Part shown: positions 1-8,697 of the stretch, piece after piece
Position numbering within the stretch: position 1 is the first letter of the stretch
How the letters are laid out: the number at the start of each line of letters is the position of its first letter
DNA from: Candidatus Cloacimonadota bacterium
GTDB lineage: Bacteria > Cloacimonadota > Cloacimonadia > JGIOTU-2
Assembly: GCA_030611765.1 (NCBI GenBank)
Contig: JAUWPE010000004.1
Location: forward strand, 1 to 46,475
Reading direction: 5' to 3'
DNA: 46,475 bases
The notes under the pieces: generated by a model
The model's input: only the letters and a program-made list of their open reading frames with translations
What the model was told of the DNA's origin: nothing
Database searches by the model: none
Position numbers and translations under genes: made by a program

Positions 1-110
1 AACGAGGAGTCGAGAATTGCTTTTTCGTCTGTTCTGAACTCGAGGACTTCGTCTCTCAAGTCCAGTCCAATCATCATTTCGGCGAGAGACTCGCCGACTC
101 CAAATCACCA
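1..110. repeat. Intergenic repeat family (GAGGAGTCGAGAATT...CGGCGA-GAGAC-TCGCCGACTCCAAATCACC)
   Basis: Re-occurs at 3264-3421 almost word for word, in a different modular order, and partly at 2667-2692. Confidence 0.85.
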
Positions 111-112
111 AA

Positions 113-2620
113 TTATTTCAAAAGCAGCATTTTGTTTGATGCAATTTCTTTCTCGCCCATCATTAATTTATAAAAATAAATCCCGCTTCCAACAGACTGA
201 TCATTATCATCTTTGCCATCCCATTGAATTGAGGATTGAATATTGCCTGCCCCGTAAGGAGCTTGCGACTGTTCGGGGAATATTGAATATTTTCGGATTT
301 TTTGTCCTTTGATATTATAAATCACAAGCTTTGCTTTCTTTGTCCGCCAGCTGGCGGAGTGAATATTAAAAGAAATCGTGGTTGAGGTAGTGAATGGATT
401 GGGATAATTCTGCAAGATGAATTCATTAGAAATTTGTGACGGTATATCCACACCTGTTGTTGAAAATAATGTCATCTCAATAAGCCAGTTCCTGTCCAAC
501 TGCGGATTTACTGACAAACACACCCAGCCAGATGGACATATCCAGGCACCCTTGTTTGGTTCCATAGGTCCTTCATCCATCCACCCAACTTTGCCATTTA
601 AAGTATAAATCTCATACCCAATCCAGTATTCAGTGCCAGACTCTATTTCGACAGGTTCAGTAAGGAAATGCTCTACCCATGTATCAGCAGGAAAAACTCC
701 CATAGGTGCTTCATATACTAATTCTCCTGGTGGATTATCCAGAGAACCACCTTCATAGATTTTTATCGTAATATCACAACTATCTGAAGATGTGGGAGCG
801 AAAAACGATACCTTGCCAATTATATCTCCAACATTATCTCCGAGTTCCTCGTCGGTAAATCTAACAGCAATTTGCAAAGTATATTCATACGGCAGCTCAA
901 GTAAAATAGATGGCTCACTGCAATATTTCAACACGGTTGAATTGTAGTAATTAGCCAGTTCAAAGTCAACTACCATATTAGTACTATCAATATCTACTTC
1001 CTTTGTTTGAAAATATATCCGATTAAGACTTGCTGTTGCCGTGTAATGTCCTGGCATAACATCTAAGATTTCATATTCTCCATTTAAACTATCAACTACT
1101 GCAGAGTAATTGTAATCGCCAATAAAATTTATGATTGTGCCAGTTGGGTCAGCGCCACCTTCCACAGAAACCACACCTGTAACACTTTCATAATTAAACA
1201 AATTAAAGTTAACTACCGTATGAGCAGAATCAATATAAACTTCTTTTGTTTGATAATACAATCTGCCCAAAAGTGCACTTGCAGTATAATATCCTGGAAA
1301 TACTGTTTGCATCTCATAAAAACCATTTGAATCTTCAACAGTAGTTGAATAATTATAATCTCCTTCAAAAATGATGTTAGTTCCAATTGGATTTACTCCA
1401 TTAGCGTATACAGTTCCATATACAGTTAACGGTCTATCTCCACCTTCAATATTAAGGACAGCGCCACCAACAATACAATATCCTACTGGCATACCTTGGG
1501 GTAAGGAATACCATGCATTAACGATATTAGGACCTCCCGGATTACTTGAGCCCCAGCCAAAATTAAGATGGTAAAAATCATCTGTATTGTATCCATCACT
1601 GACAATTGCATGTCCATTGTTCCAGCCAGAAGTATAGATACACAGTTCTGCCGGTCTTGCATTCATCATATCAGTACATAATGAATCGTAGAAACCCCAC
1701 TCATACTCATACATCAAAATAGCCGAATCAAAACCAAATTTATTTATGAAAGCCTCTGGATCAGGCCAAGCACCTGACCCAGATGAACTATAATCCATTT
1801 CCACAGAAACGCCACAGGCAAAAGAAAGAGTGGCTTTATCATCATTAGTTAATGTTATATTATTTTCATAGTGATAACGCAAAGTATCTAAATATACATT
1901 TAACTCTGGAAAAGATGGAAAGTCTCTTTCTTCGTGGTCATCATCAATTTGAATACCTTGAGACCATGTAGTATAATCGTCCGTATCAGAGAAAGACGCA
2001 TTACCAATATATTCATGAAAGTTTACAATCTGAACCATTGCCGTAGCTGTGCAACCCACAACGGAACGCTGACCACTATTATCTAATGGGCAAAACATAT
2101 TATAAGGATAACCTTGTGCCCATGTAGTTTCAATCCAACCACTTGTGGAAGTACTACCTGGTTCAGGCCACTGTTGGAAATCTTTGGTTTTTAGTTCTCC
2201 AATATTTTCAGAAATATAATTATTCCAAAGCATATTATTGGTGTCTATCTTCTCAGAAGTGAATTGTGGCTTTGCTTCTAATCTGAATTCCATATCTTTT
2301 TTTATCATATAATAGAGGAGATTTTCCTCGTCGCGTATCAGATTATTTCTAAATGAATATGCAATAATTGGTGTAATATCGGTGTCCGAAGAAAGAGCAA
2401 TAAACCCTTTGGGCTGGAGGTCTGCGATAAAACACAGTTTTGTCTGATTATTTTCGTCTTCAATAATAGAAATTTCTGCGATTGAATATTCAATCGATTT
2501 GTTTTTATAAGCAAGTTGCGTTTTTACAGCCTGTTCAACATCATCGGCTGTGACTGGATTTGCTGATAAATAAATCGGAAAGAGTAATAAAAACAGAAAT
2601 ATGTAATATATCTTTTTCAT
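113..2620 (-). CDS. Secreted C10-family (streptopain-like) cysteine peptidase with tandem carboxypeptidase-regulatory-like domains and a C-terminal T9SS type A sorting domain
   Basis: ORF 113..2662; preferred start MKKIYYIFLFLLLF (signal peptide) at 2620. Cys motif SVVGCTATAMVQI and His motif NNGHAIVSDGYN...HLNFGWG are typical of C10 peptidases. Two tandem repeats (VYGTVYANGVNPIGTNIIFEGDYNYS / VTGVVSVEGGADPTGTIINFIGDYNYS). C-terminus NYPNPFTTSTTISFNI...GSGIYFYKLMMGEKEIASNKMLLLK. Confidence 0.85.
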   Translation of the reverse strand: MKKIYYIFLFLLLFPIYLSANPVTADDVEQAVKTQLAYKNKSIEYSIAEISIIEDENNQTKLCFIADLQPKGFIALSSDTDITPIIAYSFRNNLIRDEENLLYYMIKKDMEFRLEAKPQFTSEKIDTNNMLWNNYISENIGELKTKDFQQWPEPGSTSTSGWIETTWAQGYPYNMFCPLDNSGQRSVVGCTATAMVQIVNFHEYIGNASFSDTDDYTTWSQGIQIDDDHEERDFPSFPELNVYLDTLRYHYENNITLTNDDKATLSFACGVSVEMDYSSSGSGAWPDPEAFINKFGFDSAILMYEYEWGFYDSLCTDMMNARPAELCIYTSGWNNGHAIVSDGYNTDDFYHLNFGWGSSNPGGPNIVNAWYSLPQGMPVGYCIVGGAVLNIEGGDRPLTVYGTVYANGVNPIGTNIIFEGDYNYSTTVEDSNGFYEMQTVFPGYYTASALLGRLYYQTKEVYIDSAHTVVNFNLFNYESVTGVVSVEGGADPTGTIINFIGDYNYSAVVDSLNGEYEILDVMPGHYTATASLNRIYFQTKEVDIDSTNMVVDFELANYYNSTVLKYCSEPSILLELPYEYTLQIAVRFTDEELGDNVGDIIGKVSFFAPTSSDSCDITIKIYEGGSLDNPPGELVYEAPMGVFPADTWVEHFLTEPVEIESGTEYWIGYEIYTLNGKVGWMDEGPMEPNKGAWICPSGWVCLSVNPQLDRNWLIEMTLFSTTGVDIPSQISNEFILQNYPNPFTTSTTISFNIHSASWRTKKAKLVIYNIKGQKIRKYSIFPEQSQAPYGAGNIQSSIQWDGKDDNDQSVGSGIYFYKLMMGEKEIASNKMLLLK

Positions 2621-2761
2621 TGTTTTTTCCTCATTTGGAGTAGTCCAGATACATTGGGGCATAATACGGCGAGAGACTCACCGACTCCAAATATCTTCAC
2701 ACGATAAGGTTGTTCTGACAGTCCAACCGAATACAAATAATATGCTGCCATATTTCATTCG

Positions 2762-3088
2762 TCATACTAAGATACCTTCTTCAAATATATTACGAAACAA
2801 GGCATATTCCTTTGCAAGCAATTCGTTTTTCTCTAAAAAGAACAAATTGATGACACAGTTATTTTCTAAACTGATCTTTGCCCGCATTTTACTACAGCGT
2901 TCTCTTTCTTGGTATCTACTGGCAAGACCATCAAGGACAACTGCAATATCAATATCAGAATCCTCATTTGCTTCATTCCTTGCACAAGAACCAAAAAGAT
3001 AAACTAATTTTAGATTAGAACCATAGATGTTTTTCAAATTATCCTGTATTTTTTTTGCAAGAACTAATGCTTCTTTTCTATTTATCAT
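2762..3088 (-). CDS. MNT-type nucleotidyltransferase domain protein (orphan, no HEPN partner seen)
   Basis: Motif LVYLFGSCARNEANEDSDIDIAVVL (GSxAR...DSDIDI). The start at MINRKEAL (3088) is more credible than the ORF-track start at 3343, because the upstream part reads through intergenic repeats. Confidence 0.75.
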   Translation of the reverse strand: MINRKEALVLAKKIQDNLKNIYGSNLKLVYLFGSCARNEANEDSDIDIAVVLDGLASRYQERERCSKMRAKISLENNCVINLFFLEKNELLAKEYALFRNIFEEGILV

Positions 3089-3139
3089 AATATTTATCTT
3101 TTCAAATGGAATATATACTGTCAACTTATTTTTATGCAA

Positions 3140-3425
3140 GTGCCTCATAGACTGGACTTCACGCGCCGGCTGGCTGAGGACAAGCTTCCACGGGAATGAC
3201 ATCCTGTTTGGTTTTTTGGAGTAGCCGAGTCTCTCGGCTTTATTATTTTCGACTCCTAAGTGAAACGAGGAGTCGAGAATTACTATTTTTCGGCTGTTCT
3301 GAACTCTTCCCGAAAGCATTCGGGATGGATCAAGACCAACCATAATTTCGGCGAGGGACTCGCCGACTCCAAATCACCGGTTGTTCTGAACTCGAGGACT
3401 TCGTCTCTCAAGTCAAGTCCAAACA
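3140..3425. repeat. Cluster of intergenic repeat modules, including AGCCGAGTCTCTCGGCT, TCCCGAAAGCATTCGGGA, CGGCGAGGGACTCGCCG, and GGACTTCGTCTCTCAAGTC
   Basis: Direct reading; shares modules with 1-110, 2667-2692 and 43068-43290. Confidence 0.85.
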
Positions 3426-3428
3426 ATA

Positions 3429-4349
3429 CTAATTATCCTCTACCCGAAACACGGTAATATCTTCTGAAATACCTGTATTTCCAAATGAGTTTGTTGCACG
3501 GAGATAGAAAGTATTTGTCTGATCGTAAATATCTATGTACTGATGAAAATCTCCAAATTCATCGACTTCTACCGTCTGCTCTTCGCCGTTCATATTCAGG
3601 ATCGCATAAGTACCAAGAAAGTCATTTACATATCCTGAAAGGAAAAACTCATCATCATTGATAATATCTCCATCCAGAGGATTAATGATATTAAAAACAG
3701 GAGTGGGATAGGAAGGTAATTCGAGATAATAATACATCGTTGTATCAGCAGAAAGATAGAGCTCTTTCCATATCTCATTATAGCCCTTCAAATATATACC
3801 AACTATGTAATTCCCTACAGATAAATTATCCATAGTATAAGGTGTGGTATAATCAAGTTTGATGCCATTCAGATAGAGACTTGCGCCCGAAGGATTTGTA
3901 TCCACATCTATTGAATAGCTGCTGCCAAATTCCTGCTGATTACCATAGACTTTCCACTCATCATTATACTTTTTGAAATAGACCAGGTCGGTAAATACTC
4001 CATCCAGAGGTACTGAATATTCCACTCCGTTATAATCTATCGTAAAGGAAACAAAGGCGTGATCGCTATTGATCTGAATTGCGGCATAGGACAAAATCTC
4101 GACTGAAGCGCCAAGCCGGTCATACCAAATTGATCGCTCTTCAAAAAAATCTATTCCATCGTTCAAGAAATCTGCGCTGAAATACTCCATGATCCCATCG
4201 ACATCGAACATGTTGAACTCATTAAAAATACTTAGAAATACCTGTTTTATCTTCTCGAGATTTTCATCATTATCTCCATTTTCAGTATATTCGAAAATAC
4301 AGGAAGTTAAAACCAAAAGTGCGATCAGTATAAAAAAATATTTTCTCAT
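3429..4349 (-). CDS. PEGA-domain lipoprotein
   Basis: Lipobox-like N-terminus MRKYFFILIALLVLTSCIF; PEGA-like segment YSIDVDTNPSGASLYLNGIKLDYTTPYTMDNLSVGNYIVGIYLKGY. Confidence 0.7.
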   Translation of the reverse strand: MRKYFFILIALLVLTSCIFEYTENGDNDENLEKIKQVFLSIFNEFNMFDVDGIMEYFSADFLNDGIDFFEERSIWYDRLGASVEILSYAAIQINSDHAFVSFTIDYNGVEYSVPLDGVFTDLVYFKKYNDEWKVYGNQQEFGSSYSIDVDTNPSGASLYLNGIKLDYTTPYTMDNLSVGNYIVGIYLKGYNEIWKELYLSADTTMYYYLELPSYPTPVFNIINPLDGDIINDDEFFLSGYVNDFLGTYAILNMNGEEQTVEVDEFGDFHQYIDIYDQTNTFYLRATNSFGNTGISEDITVFRVEDN

Positions 4350-4450
4350 TTTTTATACCTCTTATTTATATTCTCATGCTTTATAATTCTTATCACTTTT
4401 GTGAAAATACCGAAAGCTTCTTTTTATGATCATCTTATGAATAACCCTTC

Positions 4451-5695
4451 TTAAATTTTCTCGGTGTTCTCTGTGCTCTCTGTGGTGTTATCATATTGCT
4501 TTCTGTCTATCTGTACTTCATTCCAGAAACTGGTTCCTTTTCCTGTACCTTGCATCCGGAATATATCAGCAATTGTGGCACCGATGTCTGCAAAAGACTT
4601 TCGGACACCAATATCGACTCCGCCTTTGATGCCCTTTCCATATACTAAAATCGGTATATATTCACGGGAGTGGTCAGTGCTTTTTGTTGTCGGATCGCAG
4701 CCGTGATCAGCCGTTAGGATAACGATGTCATTTTCTGTCACTTTTTCAATTAATTCAGGAAGCCAGAGATCGAATTCTTCTAATCCTTTTGCAAATGCTT
4801 TGTAATTATTCCGATGTCCCCAAAGGGTATCGAAGTCAGGCAGATTTGCAAAAACAAGTCCCCTATCTGCTTTCTCGCAATAGGAAAGGATCATATCCAT
4901 CGCTTCCGGATTGTGAGGTGTATGAATGGATTCAGTAATTCCCTGAAAGTTAAAAAGGTCTTCGATCTTTCCTACTCCAATAACAGGAATGCCCTGATTT
5001 TTCAGAAGATCCATAATCGTTTGTGACGGAGGATTTACTGAAAAATCTTTTCGGACTCCAGTGCGTTTGAATTCTCCATTCTTATCACCGACAAAAGGTC
5101 TGGCAATAACCCTTCCTACCCGGTGTTTGCCGACCAAAATTTCATTTCGTGCAATCTTACACATCTTATATAACTTCGCCAATGGATAAATCTTTTCATG
5201 AGTTGCGATTTGAAATACGCTGTCTGCAGATGTGTAAACAATCGGGAAATGGGTTTTAAGATGCTCTTCCCCAAGCTCGTTGATGATCTCTGTTCCGGAT
5301 GCTGCCGTGTTTCCAAGCACTCCTTTGCAGCCCGTTTTCTCAATGAAACTATCAATTATTTCTTTAGGAAATCCGCCAGCTGGCGGATAAGTGGGAAATG
5401 GTTGCTCGTTGATAAGTCCCATGATCTCCCAATGGCCAGTAGTGCTGTCTTTGCCTGCAGAGATCTCAATAGCTTTTCCGAAATTGCCGATAGGTTTTTT
5501 CTCGTCAGGAACACCTTCAATAGGGATGATATTCCCTAAACCCAATTTCTGAAGGTTCGGCAGATGAAGTCCATGAACTTTTTCTGCAGTATTTGATAAT
5601 GTATTGCTTCCTTCATCGTGGTATTGTGCTGCATCAGGTAGTGCGCCTACACCAACCCCATCAAGAATGATGAGGAAAACTCGGTGAATTCTCAT
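4451..5695 (-). CDS. deoB: Phosphopentomutase
   Basis: MRIHRVFLIILDGVGVGALPDAAQYHDEGSNTLSNTAE...GKDSTTGHWEIMG...LTADHGCDPTTKSTDHSREYIPILVYG, characteristic of DeoB. Confidence 0.95.
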   Translation of the reverse strand: MRIHRVFLIILDGVGVGALPDAAQYHDEGSNTLSNTAEKVHGLHLPNLQKLGLGNIIPIEGVPDEKKPIGNFGKAIEISAGKDSTTGHWEIMGLINEQPFPTYPPAGGFPKEIIDSFIEKTGCKGVLGNTAASGTEIINELGEEHLKTHFPIVYTSADSVFQIATHEKIYPLAKLYKMCKIARNEILVGKHRVGRVIARPFVGDKNGEFKRTGVRKDFSVNPPSQTIMDLLKNQGIPVIGVGKIEDLFNFQGITESIHTPHNPEAMDMILSYCEKADRGLVFANLPDFDTLWGHRNNYKAFAKGLEEFDLWLPELIEKVTENDIVILTADHGCDPTTKSTDHSREYIPILVYGKGIKGGVDIGVRKSFADIGATIADIFRMQGTGKGTSFWNEVQIDRKQYDNTTESTENTEKI

Positions 5696-6546
5696 AGATC
5701 GCCGAAAAATATTTCTATTTTTGCTTTGTTTCTGAGCTTCCTGATAAATTGTAATAATTCAAGTTCTCCAGCGATCTTTTCAAGCTGTTTTTTTAGTGAA
5801 CCCTTGATTTCATCATAGGATGGAATTCGCTGTTCTTCTTTCTCAATTAATTTCACAAAATGAAAGCCGAAATCCGTTGGAATGGGACCCGCAATTTGGT
5901 CTTTCTTCAGAGAGAAGATCACATTCTCCAGCTCTTCAACCAGGTCGCCGCGAGTGATGAAACCGAGATCGCCGTTCTTTTTTGCACTTGGGCATTCGGA
6001 GTAATTATTGGCAACATCGCAGAAATCTTCATTCTCATATAATTTTTTACTTACTTCTTCCAATTTTGAAAAAGCTTCTGGGTCACGATTGCTGATCAAA
6101 ATATGACAAATACGGGCGCGTTCCGGATACTGAAGCTGCTCTTTATGGCTTTCATAGTATTCATGGATCCATTCAGGTTCGATATCAACAGAATCCAGAA
6201 ATTGGCTTTTAATATATTCCTTGATTCGAAGCCCGTTCCCGATATTTTCCAATAATTTATCAACTGAAATATTAGATTCTGCAAGGTCTTTGATGAAATC
6301 TTCGTGAGATTCGTACTGGCTCTGGATCTCCTGGAACTGGAAATGGACTGAGCTTTCATCTATGTGAATGTTGCACTTGTTTGATTCTTCCATAAGCAGA
6401 CATGCATCGATCAGATTGTTTATGGCTGTTTCTTTCAGCTGTTTTGATGGCTTCTCAACATGATGCTCTTTGAGAAGCTGAAACAATTCCGCCTTGTAAT
6501 CTGCATGAAAGATTTTGTAATTATTAACTATAGCAACATGCTTCAT
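5692..6546 (-). CDS. Parvulin-type peptidylprolyl isomerase without an obvious signal peptide
   Basis: YPERARICHILISNRDPEAFSKLEEVSKKLYENEDFCDVANNYSECPSAKKNGDLGFITRGDLVEELENVIFSLKKDQIAGPIPTDFGFHFVKL is a parvulin core. Overlaps deoB by 4 nt and miaA by 23 nt. Confidence 0.85.
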   Translation of the reverse strand: MKHVAIVNNYKIFHADYKAELFQLLKEHHVEKPSKQLKETAINNLIDACLLMEESNKCNIHIDESSVHFQFQEIQSQYESHEDFIKDLAESNISVDKLLENIGNGLRIKEYIKSQFLDSVDIEPEWIHEYYESHKEQLQYPERARICHILISNRDPEAFSKLEEVSKKLYENEDFCDVANNYSECPSAKKNGDLGFITRGDLVEELENVIFSLKKDQIAGPIPTDFGFHFVKLIEKEEQRIPSYDEIKGSLKKQLEKIAGELELLQFIRKLRNKAKIEIFFGDL

Positions 6547-7483
6547 TGTGTCCCAGAAACTCCATGATTTGATTTTTTATATCAAATAAAGTAAGCTGGG
6601 GAGGAGAGATTGTCAAATGTATTTCTTGTTTATTGAACCATGTGAGCTGTCTTTTGGCATAATTTCTCATGTACTGTTTTATGAGTTCGACGGTTGTATG
6701 CCAGTCATGAATGCCATCAATATGATCAAATAATTCTTTATAGCCAAGTGAATTCATGCCAGGATCATTTCTCGTAAATCCCATTTCAAGCAAATGTTTG
6801 AATTCATCGAATAGGCCATCCCTTATCATCTTATCAACACGGGTATTTATTTTTTCATATAATACTGAACGTTCATCGTTAAGAAAAATTGTGAAATGAT
6901 GATATCGCTTTTCAAGTGCATCTTTTTGCCAATAGGATGAAATTGGCGATCCTGTTACTCGATAAACTTCGAGGGCTCTGGCAATGCGGTTGCCATCATG
7001 CGGATTGATCTTTTTTGCAGCAATAGGATCAACTTCATTCAGCATGTGATGAAGAGTCTGAGCTCCTTTTTCTTCAACTTCTTTCTTTAGTTCATTTCTT
7101 ATAGCAGCAGGAATTGGAGGGATCTTGCACAATCCATATAATAAAGATTTAATATAAAATCCGGTTCCTCCAACCACGAAAGGAATATGGTTATTTTTTT
7201 TTATTTTTGAAACTGCCGAATCAGCTCTTTTCACAAATTCTCCTGCAGTAAATTTTTGATCAGGTGTAATAATATCGATTAGATGATGCGGAACACGAGC
7301 TAATTCTTCAGGAGTCGGTTTTGCAGTGCCAATATTCATATATTTATATATCTGACGCGAATCAGCAGAAATGATTTCAGCAGAGAGATCTTTAGCAAGT
7401 TGTAAAGCAAGTGAAGTTTTCCCCACTCCTGTTGGACCGCAAATGACGATCAGTTTTGGTTGGTTAGCTTTATTTGATTTCAT
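6524..7483 (-). CDS. miaA: tRNA dimethylallyltransferase
   Basis: [48 protein letters not shown]...VGGTGFYIKSLLYGL...NYAKRQLTWFNKQ. Confidence 0.95.
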   Translation of the reverse strand: MKSNKANQPKLIVICGPTGVGKTSLALQLAKDLSAEIISADSRQIYKYMNIGTAKPTPEELARVPHHLIDIITPDQKFTAGEFVKRADSAVSKIKKNNHIPFVVGGTGFYIKSLLYGLCKIPPIPAAIRNELKKEVEEKGAQTLHHMLNEVDPIAAKKINPHDGNRIARALEVYRVTGSPISSYWQKDALEKRYHHFTIFLNDERSVLYEKINTRVDKMIRDGLFDEFKHLLEMGFTRNDPGMNSLGYKELFDHIDGIHDWHTTVELIKQYMRNYAKRQLTWFNKQEIHLTISPPQLTLFDIKNQIMEFLGHNEACCYS

Positions 7484-7502
7484 CAGAAATACTATTCAAT
7501 GT

Positions 7503-8073
7503 GTTCCCAAACGGGGGTTTGGGAACAAGACTTCTTATGGGTTTGGGAACAAGTACATTTTTGGTGGTTTGGGAATAAGAGCATTTTTGGTGGTTTGGTT
7601 AACAAGTACATTTTTTGTTTTTGGGGAGGTTAATAGCTCTCTCGTTCCAAAGACCATATAATTTCTCGCTCCAAAGACCATATAATTTCTCGTCCCAAAC
7701 CCGATGTCGGCTCCTCGTTCCCAAACCCGATGTCGGCTCCTCTTTCCCAAACCCGATGTCAGCTCCTCGTTCCCAAACCCCTGTTTGGGAACAAATACAT
7801 TTTTGGTGGTTTGGTTAACAAGTACATTTTTTGTTTTTGGGGAGGTTAATAGCTCTCTCGTTCCCAAGATTAGTAACTTTCTCGTTCCCAAACCCGATGT
7901 CAGCTCCTCGTTCCCAAACCCCTGTTTGGGAACAAATACATTTTTGGTGGTTTGGGAATAAGAGCATTTTTTGTTTTTTGGGGGATTAATAGCTATCTCG
8001 TTCCAAAGACCATATAATTTCTCGTTCCCAAACCAGATGTCGGCTCCTCGTTCCCAAACCCCTGTTTGGGAAC
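7503..8073. repeat. REP/BIME-like array of 24-26 nt units with several full palindromes (GTTCCCAAACCCCTGTTTGGGAAC)
   Basis: Full palindromes at 7503-7526, 7769-7792, 7910-7933 and 8050-8073. Between them are half-site units CTCGTTCCCAAACCCGATGTCGGCTC, CTCGTTCCAAAGACCATATAATTT and a repeated ACAAGTACATTTTTTGTTTTTGGGGAGGTTAATAGCTCTCTCGTTCC segment. Confidence 0.9.
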
Positions 8074-8086
8074 GCTATTATCTATA

Positions 8087-8626
8087 CTATAACTCAAGTT
8101 CATCAATCTTAAAAGGATTATTTTTTCCAGCAAAATTTCGTGCGCTGGAATAATACCAGTCCTCTGGTTCGGCAACAAATCCTCTCTTTACCGGATTGAA
8201 ATGAATGTAATCAATCTTCTGGCGTAACATATTCGTGGAACAAATCAATTTGGGGTAACTCCCCTCCTGCCAGAATTGATAAGTCGAATTTCTTTTATAT
8301 GACTTCTTTAGCATTTTCAATGAATCCAAAATATCATTTTTTTTATCTTCCTCCAGTAATAAAATTATCTCTTTGGCTGTATAACCTTTTATATTCTGAA
8401 TAATTATTTCAATATCCGTTGGATGTGATGCGATCATGTGGAGATGATGATCCATTATTACATAATAAAATATTTTCAAACCCTTTTCATTTCTATAAAA
8501 ATTGAAATTTTCGATGATTATATCACAATATCTTGGATCTGTAAAAAACTTTATTTTTCCTACAACAATCCATGTAATAAAATATAAGTGATCTTGAACC
8601 TCAGAAAATTTATATCTACTTCTCAT
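8087..8626 (-). mobile_element. REP-associated tyrosine transposase (RAYT / TnpA_REP, Y1 HUH superfamily)
   Basis: MRSRYKF...YFITWIVVGKIKFF...GLKIFYYVIMDHHLHMIASHP (HUH motif)...QFWQEGSYPKLICSTNMLRQKIDYIHFNPVKRGFVAEPEDWYYSSARNF (catalytic-Tyr region and typical RAYT C-terminus). Confidence 0.9.
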
Positions 8627-8638
8627 GATTTGCTTGTG

Positions 8639-8662
8639 TTCCCAAGCAGGGGCTTGGGAATG
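8639..8662. repeat. REP-like palindrome immediately upstream of the RAYT gene
   Basis: GTTCCCAAGCAGGGGCTTGGGAAT-type palindrome 13 nt upstream of the RAYT start; counterpart of the one at 8050-8073 just beyond the RAYT stop. Confidence 0.8.
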
Positions 8663-8697
8663 ATATCCAACAACTTTCTATTTATCGTCATCATAAA

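Noticed and set aside
3260-3457. Plus-strand ORF of 65 aa
   Set aside because: Lies entirely in the intergenic repeat cluster; no RBS or recognisable domain.
5116-5539. Antisense ORFs inside deoB (and similar antisense ORFs inside purH, clpB, groEL, M16)
   Set aside because: Shadow ORFs opposite strongly conserved genes; no independent coding evidence.
7640-7800. CRISPR array resemblance (constant half-site plus short variable segments)
   Set aside because: Units are only 24-26 nt, variable segments are duplicated rather than unique, palindromic caps are present, and there are no cas genes in the window; a RAYT gene is adjacent instead.
7535-7961. Overlapping ORFs on both strands (7535-7891 minus, 7704-7961 plus, 7371-7661 plus, and similar)
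   Set aside because: They are translations of the REP-like array (repetitive GTRELLTSPKTKNVL / SSFPNPCLGTNTF peptides) without RBS or domain support.
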